Below, piece after piece: positions 1-15,556 of a stretch of 64,000 nucleotides of DNA. How positions within the stretch are numbered: position 1 is the first letter of the stretch; the number at the start of each line of letters is the position of its first letter. The translations under genes and the position numbers were made by a program. The notes below the pieces were generated by a model. The model made no database searches and was not told the origin of the DNA. It worked only from the letters and a program-made list of their open reading frames with translations. Source of the DNA: Pseudomonas sp. (GTDB lineage Bacteria; Pseudomonadota; Gammaproteobacteria; Pseudomonadales; Pseudomonadaceae). The stretch lies in contig JAUVYN010000003.1 of the NCBI GenBank assembly GCA_030603065.1, forward strand, positions 27,230-91,229. Reading direction: 5' to 3'.

Positions 1-18
1 TTACTCAGGTATCTGAAG

Positions 19-153
19 ATGAAAAGAACTTTCCAACCCAGCGTTCTCAAGCGCAAGCGTAACCATGGTTTCCGTGCTCGTATGGCCACCAAGAACGGCC
101 GTGCCGTGCTGGCTCGTCGTCGCGCCAAAGGCCGCAAGATTCTGTCAGCCTAA
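19..153 (+). CDS. rpmH: 50S ribosomal protein L34
   Basis: This 44-residue, very basic protein is the large-subunit ribosomal protein L34. It starts MKRTFQPS, carries the [12 protein letters not shown] core and ends GRKILSA, which is the full family sequence and length. It is too short for most ORF cut-offs. It heads the rpmH-rnpA-yidD-yidC block. In pseudomonads dnaA lies upstream and divergent, so the window edge probably falls in the rpmH-dnaA intergenic region. Identification is essentially certain. Confidence 0.98.
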   Translation: MKRTFQPSVLKRKRNHGFRARMATKNGRAVLARRRAKGRKILSA

Positions 154-162
154 GACCCGAGA

Positions 163-567
163 TTGCAGGTGGATCTCGGGTTCGGCCGTGACTGCAGGCT
201 ACTGACGCCTGCTCAGTTCAAGGCAGTATTCGATGGAGCCCCCTGCAAGGCTTCGGGACCCAGTCTTCTGCTACTGGCTAGACCAAATGGTCTGGATCAG
301 AGTCGGCTGGGCTTGGTCATTGCCAAGAAGAATGTCCGCCGCGCCGTAGACCGTAACCGAGTAAAGCGTGTCGCTCGTGAGTCCTTTCGGCATCATCGGG
401 ACGGCCTCGGCAGTCTGGACATCGTCGTACTGGCCCGAAAGGGGCTGGGCGAACTTGATAATGCGGCGTTGCATGCCCTGTTCTCGGACATGTGGCGCCG
501 GTTGATTCGATCGGCTGAAAAACATCACCGCTCACGCAATTCCGGACCCCCGTCATCCCATGCGTAA
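163..567 (+). CDS. rnpA: Ribonuclease P protein component
   Basis: Protein subunit of RNase P, which binds the catalytic RNA and helps mature tRNA 5' ends. The family signature is visible as the basic RNR motif ([15 protein letters not shown], roughly residues 62-76) and the downstream IVVLARKGL strand. At 134 residues it has normal family length. There is no ATG at the 5' end: the choice is TTG at 163 or GTG at 169, both in frame just after rpmH, and the GTG gives [12 protein letters not shown], closer to other pseudomonad starts as I remember them. The 3' end overlaps yidD by 8 bp, so the genes are translationally coupled. Confidence 0.95.
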   Translation: MQVDLGFGRDCRLLTPAQFKAVFDGAPCKASGPSLLLLARPNGLDQSRLGLVIAKKNVRRAVDRNRVKRVARESFRHHRDGLGSLDIVVLARKGLGELDNAALHALFSDMWRRLIRSAEKHHRSRNSGPPSSHA

Positions 568-811
568 TCTGGCGCTCGGACTGATCAAGGTTTATCGCTA
601 CGCTATCAGTCCACTGATGGCCAGCCATTGTCGTTTCTATCCCTCCTGTTCCTGCTATGCCCAGGAAGCCATCGAACAGCATGGCTTGTTGCGCGGTACC
701 TTGCTTGGTGCGCGTCGTCTGTCACGCTGCCACCCCTGGAACCCGGGAGGATATGATCCGGTACCTCCACCTCCTGCCAACCATAATTCCCAGATGGCCA
801 AGAAACCATGA
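560..811 (+). CDS. yidD: Membrane protein insertion efficiency factor YidD
   Basis: A small (83 aa) membrane-associated protein that assists YidC-dependent insertion of inner membrane proteins. The family core is visible: an amphipathic N-terminus ([15 protein letters not shown]), the [11 protein letters not shown] cysteine cluster, and the [20 protein letters not shown] segment. It overlaps rnpA upstream and yidC downstream by a few bases, as in most gammaproteobacteria, which supports a single operon. The C-terminus beyond the proline run is variable in the family. Confidence 0.95.
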   Translation: MRNLALGLIKVYRYAISPLMASHCRFYPSCSCYAQEAIEQHGLLRGTLLGARRLSRCHPWNPGGYDPVPPPPANHNSQMAKKP

Positions 812-2496
812 ACCTGCAACGAAACATCCTCATTGCTGCTTTGCTCGTGATTACCTATCTCATGGTTTTGCAGTGGAACAATGACTACGGCCAGGTAGCC
901 TTGCCTGAGCAGGCGACCGCAGCGGCGCCCGCGACCGGAACCGATCTGCCCGACGTCAGCCCGGCGCCCGCCGAAGCCGACGCAGACGTGCCGGACATCG
1001 CCGGCGACCAGGTTGCCGAGCCACAAGCCCCCGCGACCCCTGCGGTGGTCACCGGCCAGCTGATCAGCGTTGAGACCGATGAGTTGCTGGTAACCATCGA
1101 CCCGCTGGGGGGCGATATCGTATCGCTCTCACTGCCAGGTTACCCGGCCCGCAAGGACCGCCCGGATGTGCCTTTCCAGCTGCTGGAACAGACTACCAAC
1201 CGTGTTTATGTCTCCCAGAGTGGCCTGGCCGGCCGCAACGGTCCGGACGCCCGTGAAGGTGGACGTCCGCTGTTCACCTCGGCCGAGACCAGCTACCGGC
1301 TGGCCGACGGCAGCGACACCCTGGTGGTCGATCTGACCTTCAGCGAAAACGACGTCAACTACATCAAGCGTTTCACATTCACTCGGGGCGATTATCTGAT
1401 CGGTGTCGAATACCTGATCGACAACCAGAGCGACGAAGCCTGGACCGGCAACCTGTTCGGCCAGATCAAGCGTGACCGCAGCGGCGATCCCTCAAGCAGC
1501 AGCGCTACCGGCATGGCCACCTACCTGGGCGCTGCCTACTGGAGTGCCGACCAGTCCTATACCAAGGTCAACTTCTCGGATATGGACAAGGCACGCCTGC
1601 GCGAAACCGTCAACGGTGGATGGATTGCGTGGCTGCAACACTACTTCGTGAGTGCCTGGGTTCCGAATGCCGAACAGCCGCACGTCTACCAGACCCGTCG
1701 TGACAGCCAGGGCAACTACATCGTCGGCTTCGTGAGTCCGGCGGCCACAATCGCGCCGGGTGAGCAGGGCAGTCTGCGCGCCGACTTCTATGCCGGTCCG
1801 AAGATCCAGGATCGTCTGCGCGCCATTTCCCCCGGACTGGAGCTGACCGTAGACTACGGTTTCCTCTGGTGGATTGCCCAGCCGCTATTCTTCGTCCTCA
1901 GCCTTATCCACAGCTTTGTCGGCAACTGGGGCTGGAGCATCATTCTGCTAACCGTACTGATCAAGCTGATCTTCTATCCCCTGTCCGCTACCAGCTACCG
2001 CTCGATGGCCAACATGCGTCGGGTTGCGCCCAAGCTGCAGGCACTGCGCGAACAGTACGGTGACGACCGTCAGAAGATGTCCCAGGGCATGATGGAGCTG
2101 TACAAGAAGGAGAAGATCAATCCGCTGGGCGGCTGTCTGCCGATCCTGGTTCAGATGCCGGTGTTCATCGCGCTCTACTGGACCCTGATGGAAAGCGTGG
2201 AAATGCGTCAGGCCGAGTGGCTTGGCTGGATCACCGACCTGTCGGTCAAGGATCCGCTGTTCATACTACCGATCCTGATGGGCGTGACCATGTACATCCA
2301 GCAACTGCTCAACCCGGCGCCGCCGGATCCGATGCAGGCCAAGGTGCTGAAGATGCTGCCTATCATCTTCACCTTCTTCTTCCTGTGGTTCCCGGCAGGT
2401 CTGGTACTGTACTGGGTAGTCAACAACATCCTGTCCATTGCCCAGCAGTGGTACATTACCCGGCAGATCGAGAAGGGCGCCCAGGCCAAGACCTGA
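808..2496 (+). CDS. yidC: Membrane protein insertase YidC
   Basis: Inserts and folds inner membrane proteins, alone or with SecYEG. The 562 residues show the gram-negative layout: an N-terminal membrane anchor (residues about 5-22), an Ala/Pro/Asp-rich linker, a large periplasmic beta-sandwich domain to about residue 340, and the conserved C-terminal five-helix core. The core contains the arginine in SATSYRSM (about residue 398) that lies in the hydrophilic groove. The C-terminal [17 protein letters not shown] helix is typical. The start overlaps yidD by 4 bp (ATGA). A terminator follows 18 bp after the stop. Confidence 0.98.
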   Translation: MNLQRNILIAALLVITYLMVLQWNNDYGQVALPEQATAAAPATGTDLPDVSPAPAEADADVPDIAGDQVAEPQAPATPAVVTGQLISVETDELLVTIDPLGGDIVSLSLPGYPARKDRPDVPFQLLEQTTNRVYVSQSGLAGRNGPDAREGGRPLFTSAETSYRLADGSDTLVVDLTFSENDVNYIKRFTFTRGDYLIGVEYLIDNQSDEAWTGNLFGQIKRDRSGDPSSSSATGMATYLGAAYWSADQSYTKVNFSDMDKARLRETVNGGWIAWLQHYFVSAWVPNAEQPHVYQTRRDSQGNYIVGFVSPAATIAPGEQGSLRADFYAGPKIQDRLRAISPGLELTVDYGFLWWIAQPLFFVLSLIHSFVGNWGWSIILLTVLIKLIFYPLSATSYRSMANMRRVAPKLQALREQYGDDRQKMSQGMMELYKKEKINPLGGCLPILVQMPVFIALYWTLMESVEMRQAEWLGWITDLSVKDPLFILPILMGVTMYIQQLLNPAPPDPMQAKVLKMLPIIFTFFFLWFPAGLVLYWVVNNILSIAQQWYITRQIEKGAQAKT

Positions 2497-2514
2497 CGCC
2501 AACTGCCGCTTCGC

Positions 2515-2539
2515 AAACGCCCCGATCACGGGGCGTTTT
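2515..2539 (+). terminator. Rho-independent terminator after yidC
   Basis: A perfect 10-bp inverted repeat, AAACGCCCCG and CGGGGCGTTT, with a 4-base loop (ATCA) is followed by T residues. It lies directly after yidC and ends 26 bp before mnmE, so it should close the rpmH-yidC transcript. Confidence 0.85.
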
Positions 2540-2565
2540 GCTATTTGTTCTCCAGGAGTGCAGCC

Positions 2566-3936
2566 ATGAGCCGCGACTACCACGCCGATACCATTGCCGC
2601 CATCGCCACACCACCCGGGCAGGGAGGCGTGGGTATCGTTCGGGTATCGGGACCACGGGCACTGGATGTGGCAAGATCCATCAGCGGCCTAGAGCCCCGT
2701 CCGCGCCACGCTCATTACGGTCCTTTTCTCGATCAAGGCCTGCCGCTGGATCAGGGACTGACGCTGTTCTTCCCAGGCCCGCACTCATTCACCGGTGAAG
2801 ATGTACTTGAGCTGCACGGACATGGTGGTCCGGTGGTGATGGATCTGTTGCTGCGCGCCTGCCTGAAACAGGGCGCTCGGCTGGCTCGACCCGGCGAGTT
2901 CAGCGAACGGGCCTTTTTGAACGACAAGCTCGATCTGGCTCAGGCCGAGGCCATCGCCGACCTGATCGAGGCCAGCTCCGAGCAGGCAGCCCGCAATGCC
3001 GTCCAGTCGTTGCAGGGCGCTTTCTCCCGGCGCGTCGAGGCCCTCACCGAGTCACTGATCTCGCTACGTATCTATGTCGAGGCCGCAATCGATTTTCCGG
3101 AAGAAGAGATCGATTTCCTGGCTGACGGACATGTCATGACCCAGCTCGAGGCAGTTCGTCAGGATCTGGCAGAGGTACAGCGTCAGGCGGGGCAGGGTGC
3201 ACTGCTGCGGGACGGCATGACGGTAGTGATCGCCGGCCGGCCCAATGCGGGAAAATCCAGCCTGCTGAACGCCTTGGCGGGACGTGAGAGCGCGATCGTG
3301 ACCGATATCGCCGGTACCACCCGGGATATCTTGCGTGAACACATCCTCATCGACGGTATGCCGCTGCATGTCATCGATACCGCCGGTCTGCGCGACACCG
3401 ACGACCCGGTGGAAAAGATCGGCGTGGAAAGGGCCGTGAACGCCATTGCCGAAGCTGATCGGATTCTCCTGCTGGTCGATGCCAGCCAGCCCGAGGCAGC
3501 CAATCCGGAAAGCCTGTGGCCGGAGCTGCTGGCGGTACGCCCGGACCCAGCCCGGGTCACGCTGGTGCACAACAAGATAGACTTGATTGGCGCTGCAGCA
3601 AGTCTCGAAACGGATCAGGACGGTAGTGTCACGCTGCGTCTCTGCGCCCGTAGCGGTGCCGGGCTGGACCTGCTTCGCGAACACCTGAAACAGTGCATGG
3701 GCTACGAGCAGACTGCAGAAAGCCTGTTCAGCGCCCGCCGGCGACATCTCGACGCGCTGCAGCAGGCCGCCGAGCTACTTGAGCACGGCCAGCAGCAGCT
3801 GACTCTGCTGGGCGCTGGAGAACTGCTGGCCGAGGACCTGCGCATGGCCCAGCAGGCGCTGGGCACCATTACCGGTGCCTTCAGCGCTGACGACCTGCTG
3901 GGTCGCATCTTCTCCAGCTTCTGCATCGGTAAGTAG
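2566..3936 (+). CDS. mnmE: tRNA uridine-5-carboxymethylaminomethyl modification GTPase MnmE
   Basis: With MnmG it builds the 5-carboxymethylaminomethyl group on wobble U34 of several tRNAs. It has the N-terminal formyl-tetrahydrofolate-binding domain (residues 1-120), a helical domain split around an inserted Ras-like G domain (P-loop GRPNAGKSS about residue 224-232, [19 protein letters not shown]), and the invariant C-terminal CIGK (C453), the catalytic cysteine motif. I chose ATG 2566 rather than an upstream in-frame start because an AGGAG lies 8 bp before it. The 456-residue length is normal. mnmG follows after the 493-bp gap. Confidence 0.97.
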   Translation: MSRDYHADTIAAIATPPGQGGVGIVRVSGPRALDVARSISGLEPRPRHAHYGPFLDQGLPLDQGLTLFFPGPHSFTGEDVLELHGHGGPVVMDLLLRACLKQGARLARPGEFSERAFLNDKLDLAQAEAIADLIEASSEQAARNAVQSLQGAFSRRVEALTESLISLRIYVEAAIDFPEEEIDFLADGHVMTQLEAVRQDLAEVQRQAGQGALLRDGMTVVIAGRPNAGKSSLLNALAGRESAIVTDIAGTTRDILREHILIDGMPLHVIDTAGLRDTDDPVEKIGVERAVNAIAEADRILLLVDASQPEAANPESLWPELLAVRPDPARVTLVHNKIDLIGAAASLETDQDGSVTLRLCARSGAGLDLLREHLKQCMGYEQTAESLFSARRRHLDALQQAAELLEHGQQQLTLLGAGELLAEDLRMAQQALGTITGAFSADDLLGRIFSSFCIGK

Positions 3937-4429
3937 CGACCCCTCCCTGCGGGGAGGTGCCCCCGCCCACCTTCGACTAGTTCGCCTGCGTTTTTCCGAG
4001 CGACGTTCGCGTCCACTCGCCTTAAATCCGCCTTATGAAACCCTGTGCAAAACCTGGTCTGGACGCTCTTCACAACCACTCTGGAAAGCTGGGTAAAAAT
4101 GACGTTGTGGACAACCCGAACAGTTATCCACATGAACCCAGGGGATCTGAGCAGGGGATGTCACCAGCCGGTCAACATACTTTTAATCGCTCCAAGTAAT
4201 TGATCTAATTGTTTAAAAATGACTTTTCCACAGAAGGGTGAGCATTCATATACAGCATTAGAATCAAGCTTTTAAATATCTTTCTTTTATTTTTTACAGT
4301 TATCCACCTGGGTGACACCTCTATCTGAGCTGTTCAAAAAATGTTCACCCTGGCTGCAATTTCACCCTACTCGGCCTATAATCAGCCCCTTTTCCCAAGG
4401 CCCGGCCCTGTCCGGCAACGAGGTGAGCA
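3937..4429. other. Gene-free AT-rich segment with DnaA-box-like sites; candidate replication origin element
   Basis: This 493-bp gap has no credible gene. It holds four 9-mers that fit or nearly fit the DnaA box TTATNCACA: TTGTCCACA on the minus strand (4106-4114), TTATCCACA (4124-4132, perfect), TTTTCCACA (4224-4232) and TTATCCACC (4300-4308). Two AT-rich stretches (about 4180-4220 and 4240-4300, the latter including TTTAAATATCTTTCTTTTATTTTTTA) stand out against GC-rich flanks and could be an unwinding element. A 6-bp GC hairpin without a T tract (3942-3957) follows mnmE. In Enterobacteria oriC lies beside mnmG. In Pseudomonas the best known origin is between rpmH and dnaA, just outside this window, so this may be a second or alternative element. 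Function is inferred. Confidence 0.6.
4377..4382 (+). promoter_or_regulatory. Putative -10 element of mnmG promoter
   Basis: A consensus TATAAT lies 47 bp before the mnmG start codon at the edge of the AT-rich segment. The hexamer 17 bp upstream (CTGCAA, 4354-4359) is a weak -35 match. Transcription from here would lead away from the candidate origin. Confidence 0.5.
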
Positions 4430-6325
4430 GTGGATTTCCCCAGTCGATTCGACGTCATCGTGGTAGGCGGCGGCCATGCCGGTACCGAAGCTGCGCTCGC
4501 TGCAGCGCGGATGGGTGTCCGTACGCTACTGCTCAGCCACAATGTCGAAACCCTGGGACAGATGAGCTGTAATCCGGCGATCGGTGGCATCGGCAAGAGT
4601 CATCTGGTCAAGGAAATCGACGCGCTTGGTGGCGCCATGGCACTGGCTACCGACAAGGCGGGCATCCAGTTCCGCGTGCTCAACAGTCGCAAGGGCCCTG
4701 CCGTACGCGCCACGCGTGCCCAGGCCGACCGCGTGCTGTACAAGGCGGCGATTCGACACGCGCTGGAGAACCAGCCCAATCTGTGGATATTCCAGCAAGC
4801 CTGTGATGACCTGATCGTCGAACAGGATCAGGTTCGTGGTGTGGTCACTCAGATGGGCCTGCGCTTCCTCGGGGATAACGTGGTGCTGACCGCAGGCACC
4901 TTTCTCGGTGGCCGCATTCACATTGGGCTGGACAACTATTCCGGTGGCCGTGCCGGTGATCCGCCGGCAATCGCACTGGCCAACCGCCTTCGCGAACTGC
5001 CGCTGCGTGTCGATCGCCTGAAGACCGGTACGCCGCCGCGTATCGACGGGCGCAGTGTGGATTTTTCCCAGATGACCGCGCAGCCGGGCGATACCCCGAT
5101 TCCGGTGATGTCCTTCCTGGGCAGCCCGGAGGATCATCCGGAACAGGTCAATTGCTGGATTACCCACACCAACGAGCAGACCCACGACATCATCCGCGCC
5201 AATCTCGACCGCTCGCCGATGTACACCGGAGTGATCGAGGGGATCGGGCCGCGCTACTGCCCATCGATCGAGGACAAGATCCATCGTTTCGCCGACAAGG
5301 ATCAGCACCAGGTATTCATCGAGCCAGAAGGCCTGACCACGCATGAGCTGTATCCGAACGGCATATCCACATCCCTGCCGTTCGACGTGCAGTTGAAGAT
5401 CGTTCGTTCGATCCGTGGTATGGAAAACGCGCACATCCTGCGCCCTGGCTATGCCATCGAATACGATTATTTCAACCCGCAGGATCTCAAGTATTCGCTG
5501 GAAACCAAGGTCATCGGCGGTCTGTTCTTCGCCGGGCAGATCAACGGCACCACCGGCTACGAGGAAGCCGCTGCCCAGGGCTTGCTGGCCGGTCTGAACG
5601 CTGCGCGCCGTTCGCAGGGGAATGAGGCCTGGTGCCCGCGCCGTGACGAAGCCTATATCGGGGTGCTGGTTGACGACCTGATCACACTTGGAACTCGTGA
5701 GCCCTACCGCATGTTCACCTCGCGGGCGGAATACCGGCTGGTTCTGCGTGAAGACAATGCCGACCTGCGCCTAACCGAAAAGGGCCGCGAACTCGGACTG
5801 GTAGACGATCAGCGCTGGTCGCGGTTCAATGCCAAGCGCGAGGCAATCGCTCTCGAGCAGCAACGCTTGCAGACCACCTGGGTACAGCCGCAGAGCGAAC
5901 AAGGCCGGGCCTTTGCGGAGCGTTTCGGCACCCCGCTGGCCCACGAATACAACCTGCTGGATCTGTTGCGTCGCCCGGAAGTCGATTACCACAGTCTGTG
6001 TGAACTGACCGGTGTGGCGGATGTGGCTGCCGATGCGGCAGAACAGGTGGAAATACATACCAAGTATGCAGGTTACATCGAGCGTCAGCAGGACGAGATC
6101 GAGCGTCTGCGCCAGAGCGAAAACACTCGTCTGCCCGAAGATCTGGATTATCAGACGCTCAATGGACTATCCAACGAGATCAAGCACAAGCTGGCGGAGG
6201 TGCGTCCGCAAACGCTGGGTCAGGCATCACGCATTCCCGGGGTGACCCCAGCTGCAGTAAGTTTGCTGCTGATTCATCTCAAGAAGCGCAGCGCGGCGAG
6301 CAGTAGTCTGGCCAGGGAGGCCTGA
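4430..6325 (+). CDS. mnmG: tRNA uridine-5-carboxymethylaminomethyl modification enzyme MnmG
   Basis: FAD-dependent partner of MnmE in wobble-uridine modification. The FAD-binding [17 protein letters not shown] loop begins at residue 13. The family signatures [13 protein letters not shown] and the catalytic-cysteine region ([18 protein letters not shown]) are intact, and the C-terminal helical domain that contacts MnmE is present. The start is a GTG preceded by AGGTGAG at 4421-4427, giving 631 residues, the usual length. rsmG begins 3 bp after its stop, so the two are cotranscribed. Confidence 0.98.
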   Translation: MDFPSRFDVIVVGGGHAGTEAALAAARMGVRTLLLSHNVETLGQMSCNPAIGGIGKSHLVKEIDALGGAMALATDKAGIQFRVLNSRKGPAVRATRAQADRVLYKAAIRHALENQPNLWIFQQACDDLIVEQDQVRGVVTQMGLRFLGDNVVLTAGTFLGGRIHIGLDNYSGGRAGDPPAIALANRLRELPLRVDRLKTGTPPRIDGRSVDFSQMTAQPGDTPIPVMSFLGSPEDHPEQVNCWITHTNEQTHDIIRANLDRSPMYTGVIEGIGPRYCPSIEDKIHRFADKDQHQVFIEPEGLTTHELYPNGISTSLPFDVQLKIVRSIRGMENAHILRPGYAIEYDYFNPQDLKYSLETKVIGGLFFAGQINGTTGYEEAAAQGLLAGLNAARRSQGNEAWCPRRDEAYIGVLVDDLITLGTREPYRMFTSRAEYRLVLREDNADLRLTEKGRELGLVDDQRWSRFNAKREAIALEQQRLQTTWVQPQSEQGRAFAERFGTPLAHEYNLLDLLRRPEVDYHSLCELTGVADVAADAAEQVEIHTKYAGYIERQQDEIERLRQSENTRLPEDLDYQTLNGLSNEIKHKLAEVRPQTLGQASRIPGVTPAAVSLLLIHLKKRSAASSSLAREA

Positions 6326-6328
6326 TCC

Positions 6329-6997
6329 GTGACCGATCACGCGAGACAGCTGGCCGCCGGCGCCGCCGAGTTGGGAATCAGCCTCAGTCACGAACAGACC
6401 AGGCAATTGCTGGCTTACCTGCAGTTGCTCGACAAGTGGAACAAGGCCTATAACCTGACGGCGGTGCGTGATCCGGCCGAGATGATCGGCCGCCATCTGC
6501 TCGACAGTCTGAGTATTCTGGGCTACGTGACCGAGGGCAGCTGGCTGGATGTGGGCAGCGGCGGCGGCATGCCGGGCATCGTCCTGGCGATCATGCGGCC
6601 CGAGAGCAACTTCACCCTGATCGACAGCAACGGCAAGAAGACTCGCTTTCTCACCCAGGCGCGTCTCGAACTGAACCTGCGCAATCTGCAGGTGGTCAAC
6701 AGCCGCGTTGAAGCCTACATGCCCGAAGTGCCCTTCGACGGTATCGTCTCGCGTGCGTTCAGTTCGCTGGCCGATTTCACTTCTCTCACGCGACATCTCG
6801 GTCGAAGTGAAACGCGCTGGCTGGCGATGAAAGGCATCTATCCGGAAGAGGAGCTCACCGCATTACCGGTCGACTTTCAACTGGTCGAGAGCGCACAATT
6901 GGCGGTGCCCGGTTGCGATGGCAGTCGCCATCTGCTGATACTGCGACGGATGGTTCGGGCAGACCCGGCTCGGCCGGATGTGGCTCAGCCGGCATAA
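6329..6997 (+). CDS. rsmG: 16S rRNA (guanine527-N7)-methyltransferase
   Basis: Methylates N7 of G527 in 16S rRNA. The 222-residue protein has the GidB fold with the AdoMet motif [12 protein letters not shown] at residues 73-84, followed by [13 protein letters not shown] and the VSRAFSSL strand. The start is GTG, 3 bp after mnmG. The mnmG-rsmG-parA-parB order is the classic origin-flanking arrangement. Confidence 0.97.
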   Translation: MTDHARQLAAGAAELGISLSHEQTRQLLAYLQLLDKWNKAYNLTAVRDPAEMIGRHLLDSLSILGYVTEGSWLDVGSGGGMPGIVLAIMRPESNFTLIDSNGKKTRFLTQARLELNLRNLQVVNSRVEAYMPEVPFDGIVSRAFSSLADFTSLTRHLGRSETRWLAMKGIYPEEELTALPVDFQLVESAQLAVPGCDGSRHLLILRRMVRADPARPDVAQPA

Positions 6998-7013
6998 CGG
7001 ATAGGAGGTCAGA

Positions 7014-7820
7014 GTGGGTAAGGTACTGGCAATCGCCAACCAGAAGGGCGGGGTCGGCAAGACTACCACCAGCATCAATCTGGCAGCTTCCCTGGCGGCG
7101 ACCAAGCGCAAGGTCCTACTCATCGACCTGGATCCCCAGGGCAATGCGACCATGGGCAGCGGCATCGACAAGTCCGCACTCGAACACTCGGTCTACGAAC
7201 TGCTGACCGAACGCTGCGAACTGGACCAGGCCCTGTGCCGCTCAGAGGCCGGAAAGTACGATCTGCTGCCGGCCAATGGCGATCTCACTGCCGCCGAGGT
7301 CGAGCTTCTCGACAAACGGATGAAGGAGAGCCGGCTGCGCTATGCTCTGGCCTCGGTCCGCGACCGTTACGATTTCATTCTGATCGACTGTCCGCCGTCG
7401 CTGAACATGCTCACGGTCAACGGACTGGTGGCAGCGGATTCCGTGATCATCCCCATGCAGTGCGAGTACTACGCGCTCGAGGGACTATCGGCGTTGATCA
7501 ACACCATCCAGCGTATAACCGCCCAGCTCAATCCCTCATTGAAAATCGAAGGTCTGCTGCGCACCATGTATGATCCGCGCAACAGCCTGACGCTGGAGGT
7601 CTCTTCCCAGCTGCAGGAGCATTTTGGCGACAAGCTCTACAAAACCGTGATTCCTAGAAACGTGCGTCTGGCCGAAGCCCCCAGTTTTGGCATGCCGGCG
7701 CTCGCCTATGACAAGCAGTCCCGCGGCGCGGTGGCCTATCTGGCGCTCGCCGGCGAACTGGTTCGCAGGTCCAAGCAGGCTGCCAGAGCGGCGGCCGCTG
7801 TCACCGACGCTAACGAATAA
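7014..7820 (+). CDS. parA: Chromosome partitioning ATPase ParA (Soj)
   Basis: A Walker-type ATPase that works with ParB to segregate replicated origins. It has the deviant Walker A KGGVGKTTT at residues 11-19 with the signature lysine, LLIDLDPQGN, and the IDCPPSLNMLTVN motif. The GTG start is preceded by TAGGAGGT (7002-7009). Its stop lies 20 bp before parB. It probably shares a transcript with mnmG-rsmG, because the 16-bp gap holds no terminator. Confidence 0.97.
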   Translation: MGKVLAIANQKGGVGKTTTSINLAASLAATKRKVLLIDLDPQGNATMGSGIDKSALEHSVYELLTERCELDQALCRSEAGKYDLLPANGDLTAAEVELLDKRMKESRLRYALASVRDRYDFILIDCPPSLNMLTVNGLVAADSVIIPMQCEYYALEGLSALINTIQRITAQLNPSLKIEGLLRTMYDPRNSLTLEVSSQLQEHFGDKLYKTVIPRNVRLAEAPSFGMPALAYDKQSRGAVAYLALAGELVRRSKQAARAAAAVTDANE

Positions 7821-7840
7821 TTCAGAAGGACGAGACACGC

Positions 7841-8704
7841 ATGGCGGTCAAGAAACGTGGCCTGGGAAGAGGGCTCGATGCCCTGCTCGGACAGGCAGCC
7901 GGCAAGGGGCAGGATACGCCGGACACACAAGATCAGTTGCTCCGCGATCTACCGGTTGACCTGATTCAGCGCGGCAAGTATCAGCCGCGTCGGGACATGG
8001 ATCCCCAGGCGCTCGAGGAACTGGCCAGCTCGATCAAGGCGCAGGGCGTGATGCAGCCGATCGTGGTGCGACCTATCGGCGAAGAGCGTTACGAGATCAT
8101 CGCAGGCGAGCGCCGCTGGCGTGCGACACAGCTGGCCGGGCTGGACATGATTCCAGCAGTCATCCGCGACGTGCCTGACGAAGCAGCCATCGCGATGGCA
8201 CTGATCGAGAATATCCAGCGCGAAGATCTGAATCCGATAGAGGAAGCCATCGCGCTCCAGCGCCTCCAGCAGGAATTCGAATTGACCCAGCAGCAGGTAG
8301 CTGATGCTGTAGGCAAGTCCCGCGTCACCATCACCAATCTACTGCGGCTGATGTCCCTGCCGGAAGACGTCAAGTTGCTATTGGAGCGTGGCGACATCGA
8401 GATGGGCCACGCGCGGGCGCTACTCGGCCTGCCTGCGGAACAGCAGACGGCTGCTGCACGTCAGGTCGTCGCCCGGGCACTGACCGTTCGTCAGACTGAA
8501 GCGCTGGTGCGCCAGTGGCTGAATCCCCGTCGTGACCCTGGGCAGGTCAGAACCAACCCTGATATCGAACGGCTACAGCAAGATCTTGCCGAGCGTCTGG
8601 GTGCTCAGGTGAGCATCCAGCATGGCGCCAAGGGCAAGGGTAAGCTGGTCATCAGCTACAGTTCGCTGGACGAACTGGACGGCGTTCTGATGCACATCAA
8701 GTGA
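7841..8704 (+). CDS. parB: Chromosome partitioning protein ParB (Spo0J)
   Basis: A CTP-dependent DNA clamp that loads at parS sites and recruits ParA and condensin. The 287 residues show an N-terminal ParA-interaction tail (RGLGRGLDALLG), the ParB/Srx CTP-binding domain with GERRWRA at 89-95 and ENIQREDLNPIEEA, a helix-turn-helix (ELTQQQVADAVGKSRVTITNLLRL, about 147-170), and a C-terminal dimerisation domain. A matching parS palindrome is present at 21582-21595 in this window. Confidence 0.97.
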   Translation: MAVKKRGLGRGLDALLGQAAGKGQDTPDTQDQLLRDLPVDLIQRGKYQPRRDMDPQALEELASSIKAQGVMQPIVVRPIGEERYEIIAGERRWRATQLAGLDMIPAVIRDVPDEAAIAMALIENIQREDLNPIEEAIALQRLQQEFELTQQQVADAVGKSRVTITNLLRLMSLPEDVKLLLERGDIEMGHARALLGLPAEQQTAAARQVVARALTVRQTEALVRQWLNPRRDPGQVRTNPDIERLQQDLAERLGAQVSIQHGAKGKGKLVISYSSLDELDGVLMHIK

Positions 8705-8759
8705 GAATTCCATCCAGTACCTTGGTGCAGGAAAGGCCAGCCAAAGTACTGGAATGTCT

Positions 8760-8777
8760 GAAAACCAACAGGTTTTC
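8760..8777. terminator. Hairpin after parB, possible terminator
   Basis: A perfect 7-bp stem, GAAAACC and GGTTTTC, with the loop AACA lies 56 bp after parB and just ahead of the atp promoter. The A and T runs inside the stem suit a weak intrinsic terminator. There is no further T tract, so termination is inferred. Confidence 0.45.
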
Positions 8778-8788
8778 TGCATCGGCTG

Positions 8789-8817
8789 TTGAACCCTTGA
8801 TGTATTCAACCTATACT
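8789..8817 (+). promoter_or_regulatory. Putative sigma-70 promoter of the atp operon
   Basis: A -35 hexamer TTGAAC (8789-8794) and a -10 hexamer TATACT (8812-8817) are spaced 17 bp apart, 90 bp before atpI. This is the best promoter-like match in the parB-atpI gap and would drive the whole ATP synthase operon. Confidence 0.65.
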
Positions 8818-8906
8818 CCTCGCGCTGTTTTAACGGGTGAAATGCACCAGTTTGTTGCAGGTAACACCCGGAAAGTAGGCCCGATGCGAGACTGACGAGG
8901 CGGGTA

Positions 8907-10180
<1,274 letters not shown>

Positions 10181-10199
10181 CGCGTGGGTTTTCCACTAA

Positions 10200-10481
<282 letters not shown>

Positions 10482-10497
10482 TCGAACGATCCGATCC

Positions 10498-10521
10498 CTG
10501 GCAGGGCGCAGGCTCTGCCAG
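10498..10521 (+). other. RNA hairpin between atpE and atpF
   Basis: A 7-bp perfect stem, CTGGCAG and CTGCCAG, with a 10-base loop lies 16 bp after atpE. It has no T tract, so it is more likely an mRNA processing or stability element that lets atpE be made in excess than a terminator. That role is inferred from the known stoichiometry problem of atp operons. Confidence 0.45.
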
Positions 10522-10573
10522 ATCACGTCGTCTCGTTTTCCGGGATACAACGAATAGCACGAGGTAAATCGCT

Positions 10574-11044
10574 GTGAACATTAATCTGACGCTGTTTGGT
10601 CAAACGATTGCCTTCGCTATTTTTGTCTGGTTCACCGTTAAGTACGTATGGCCGCCGCTTACGCAGGCCATGCAGGAGCGCCAGAAAAAAATCGCCGAAG
10701 GTCTGGATGCGGCAGGCCGCGCCCAGCGTGACCTGAGTCTGGCCCAGGAAAAGGCTACCCAGACCCTGCGTGAGACCAAGGAACAGGCCACTCAGATCAT
10801 CGAGAAGGCCAACAAGAGTGCCAACCTCATTGTCGAGGAAGCTAAACAGCAGGCACGTTCCGAGGGTGAACGCCTGATCGCGGCTGCACGCGCCGAGATC
10901 GAACAGGAAATCAACCGCGCCAAGGACGAACTCCGTACCCAGGTAGCTGCACTGGCCGTCAAGGGTGCCGAGCAGATCCTGGAATCGGAAGTCGATTCCG
11001 CGGCCCACCGTGAGCTGGTCAACAAACTGGCCTCACAACTCTAA
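10574..11044 (+). CDS. atpF: F1Fo ATP synthase subunit b
   Basis: Peripheral stalk subunit with one N-terminal membrane helix (residues about 5-25) and a long charged helix that dimerises and reaches F1 through AtpH. The 156-residue length is standard. The start is GTG preceded by GAGGT at 10561-10565. atpH follows after 12 bp. Confidence 0.97.
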   Translation: MNINLTLFGQTIAFAIFVWFTVKYVWPPLTQAMQERQKKIAEGLDAAGRAQRDLSLAQEKATQTLRETKEQATQIIEKANKSANLIVEEAKQQARSEGERLIAAARAEIEQEINRAKDELRTQVAALAVKGAEQILESEVDSAAHRELVNKLASQL

Positions 11045-11056
11045 GCGAGGCGAGCT

Positions 11057-11593
11057 ATGGCTACTACCAATACGCTAGCTCGACCTTATGCCAAGGCCGC
11101 TTTCGAGTACGCTTCATCTGCCAACAAGCTGGATGCCTGGTCGGGCATGCTGGCCCTGGCAAGTGCAGTGATGACCGATGCGGCCTTCAGCAATAGGGTT
11201 ATGAATCCGGCGCTGACCGGAGAGCAGAAGGCGCAGGACCTGCTCATGGTTTGCGAAGGTCGCATCGATGACGAGTTCACTGCGTTCATTCGCACGCTCG
11301 CCGAGAACGACCGGCTGCCCGTGATCCCGGTAATCGCCGAGCTCTATGAGCAGAACAAGGCGGAATACGATCGCAGCATCACAGTCGAGGTGGAATCCGC
11401 CTTCGAACTGGACGCCGATCAAAAACAGACGCTGGCTACCGCATTGTCGAAGCGGTTAGACCGCACAGTAACTCCTCATGTGACCATCAACCCGGCCCTG
11501 ATCGGCGGTGTGTTGATTCGTGCGGGTGACTTGGTTATCGACGGTTCGGTCCGCGGCAGGCTTGCCAAGCTGGCCGAGGCGTTGAAATCCTGA
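11057..11593 (+). CDS. atpH: F1Fo ATP synthase subunit delta
   Basis: Links the peripheral stalk to the top of F1. The 178-residue protein has the family start TLARPYAKAAFEYA, a helical N-terminal domain, and the C-terminal LIGGVLIRAGDLVIDGSVRGRL motif. It lies between atpF and atpA with short gaps. Confidence 0.96.
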   Translation: MATTNTLARPYAKAAFEYASSANKLDAWSGMLALASAVMTDAAFSNRVMNPALTGEQKAQDLLMVCEGRIDDEFTAFIRTLAENDRLPVIPVIAELYEQNKAEYDRSITVEVESAFELDADQKQTLATALSKRLDRTVTPHVTINPALIGGVLIRAGDLVIDGSVRGRLAKLAEALKS

Positions 11594-11608
11594 TTTGAGG
11601 GACATGGC

Positions 11609-13153
<1,545 letters not shown>

Positions 13154-13227
13154 TTTCCCCGGTGTGGCGTGCTCCGCGCGCCGCACCGCTGGCTTTACCG
13201 GTGCCGGGCTAACCTCAGAGGTGTGAC

Positions 13228-15514
<2,287 letters not shown>

Positions 15515-15556
15515 TGGTAGCGCCCGCGCAAGCGGGCGCAGAACCGAGGCAATATC

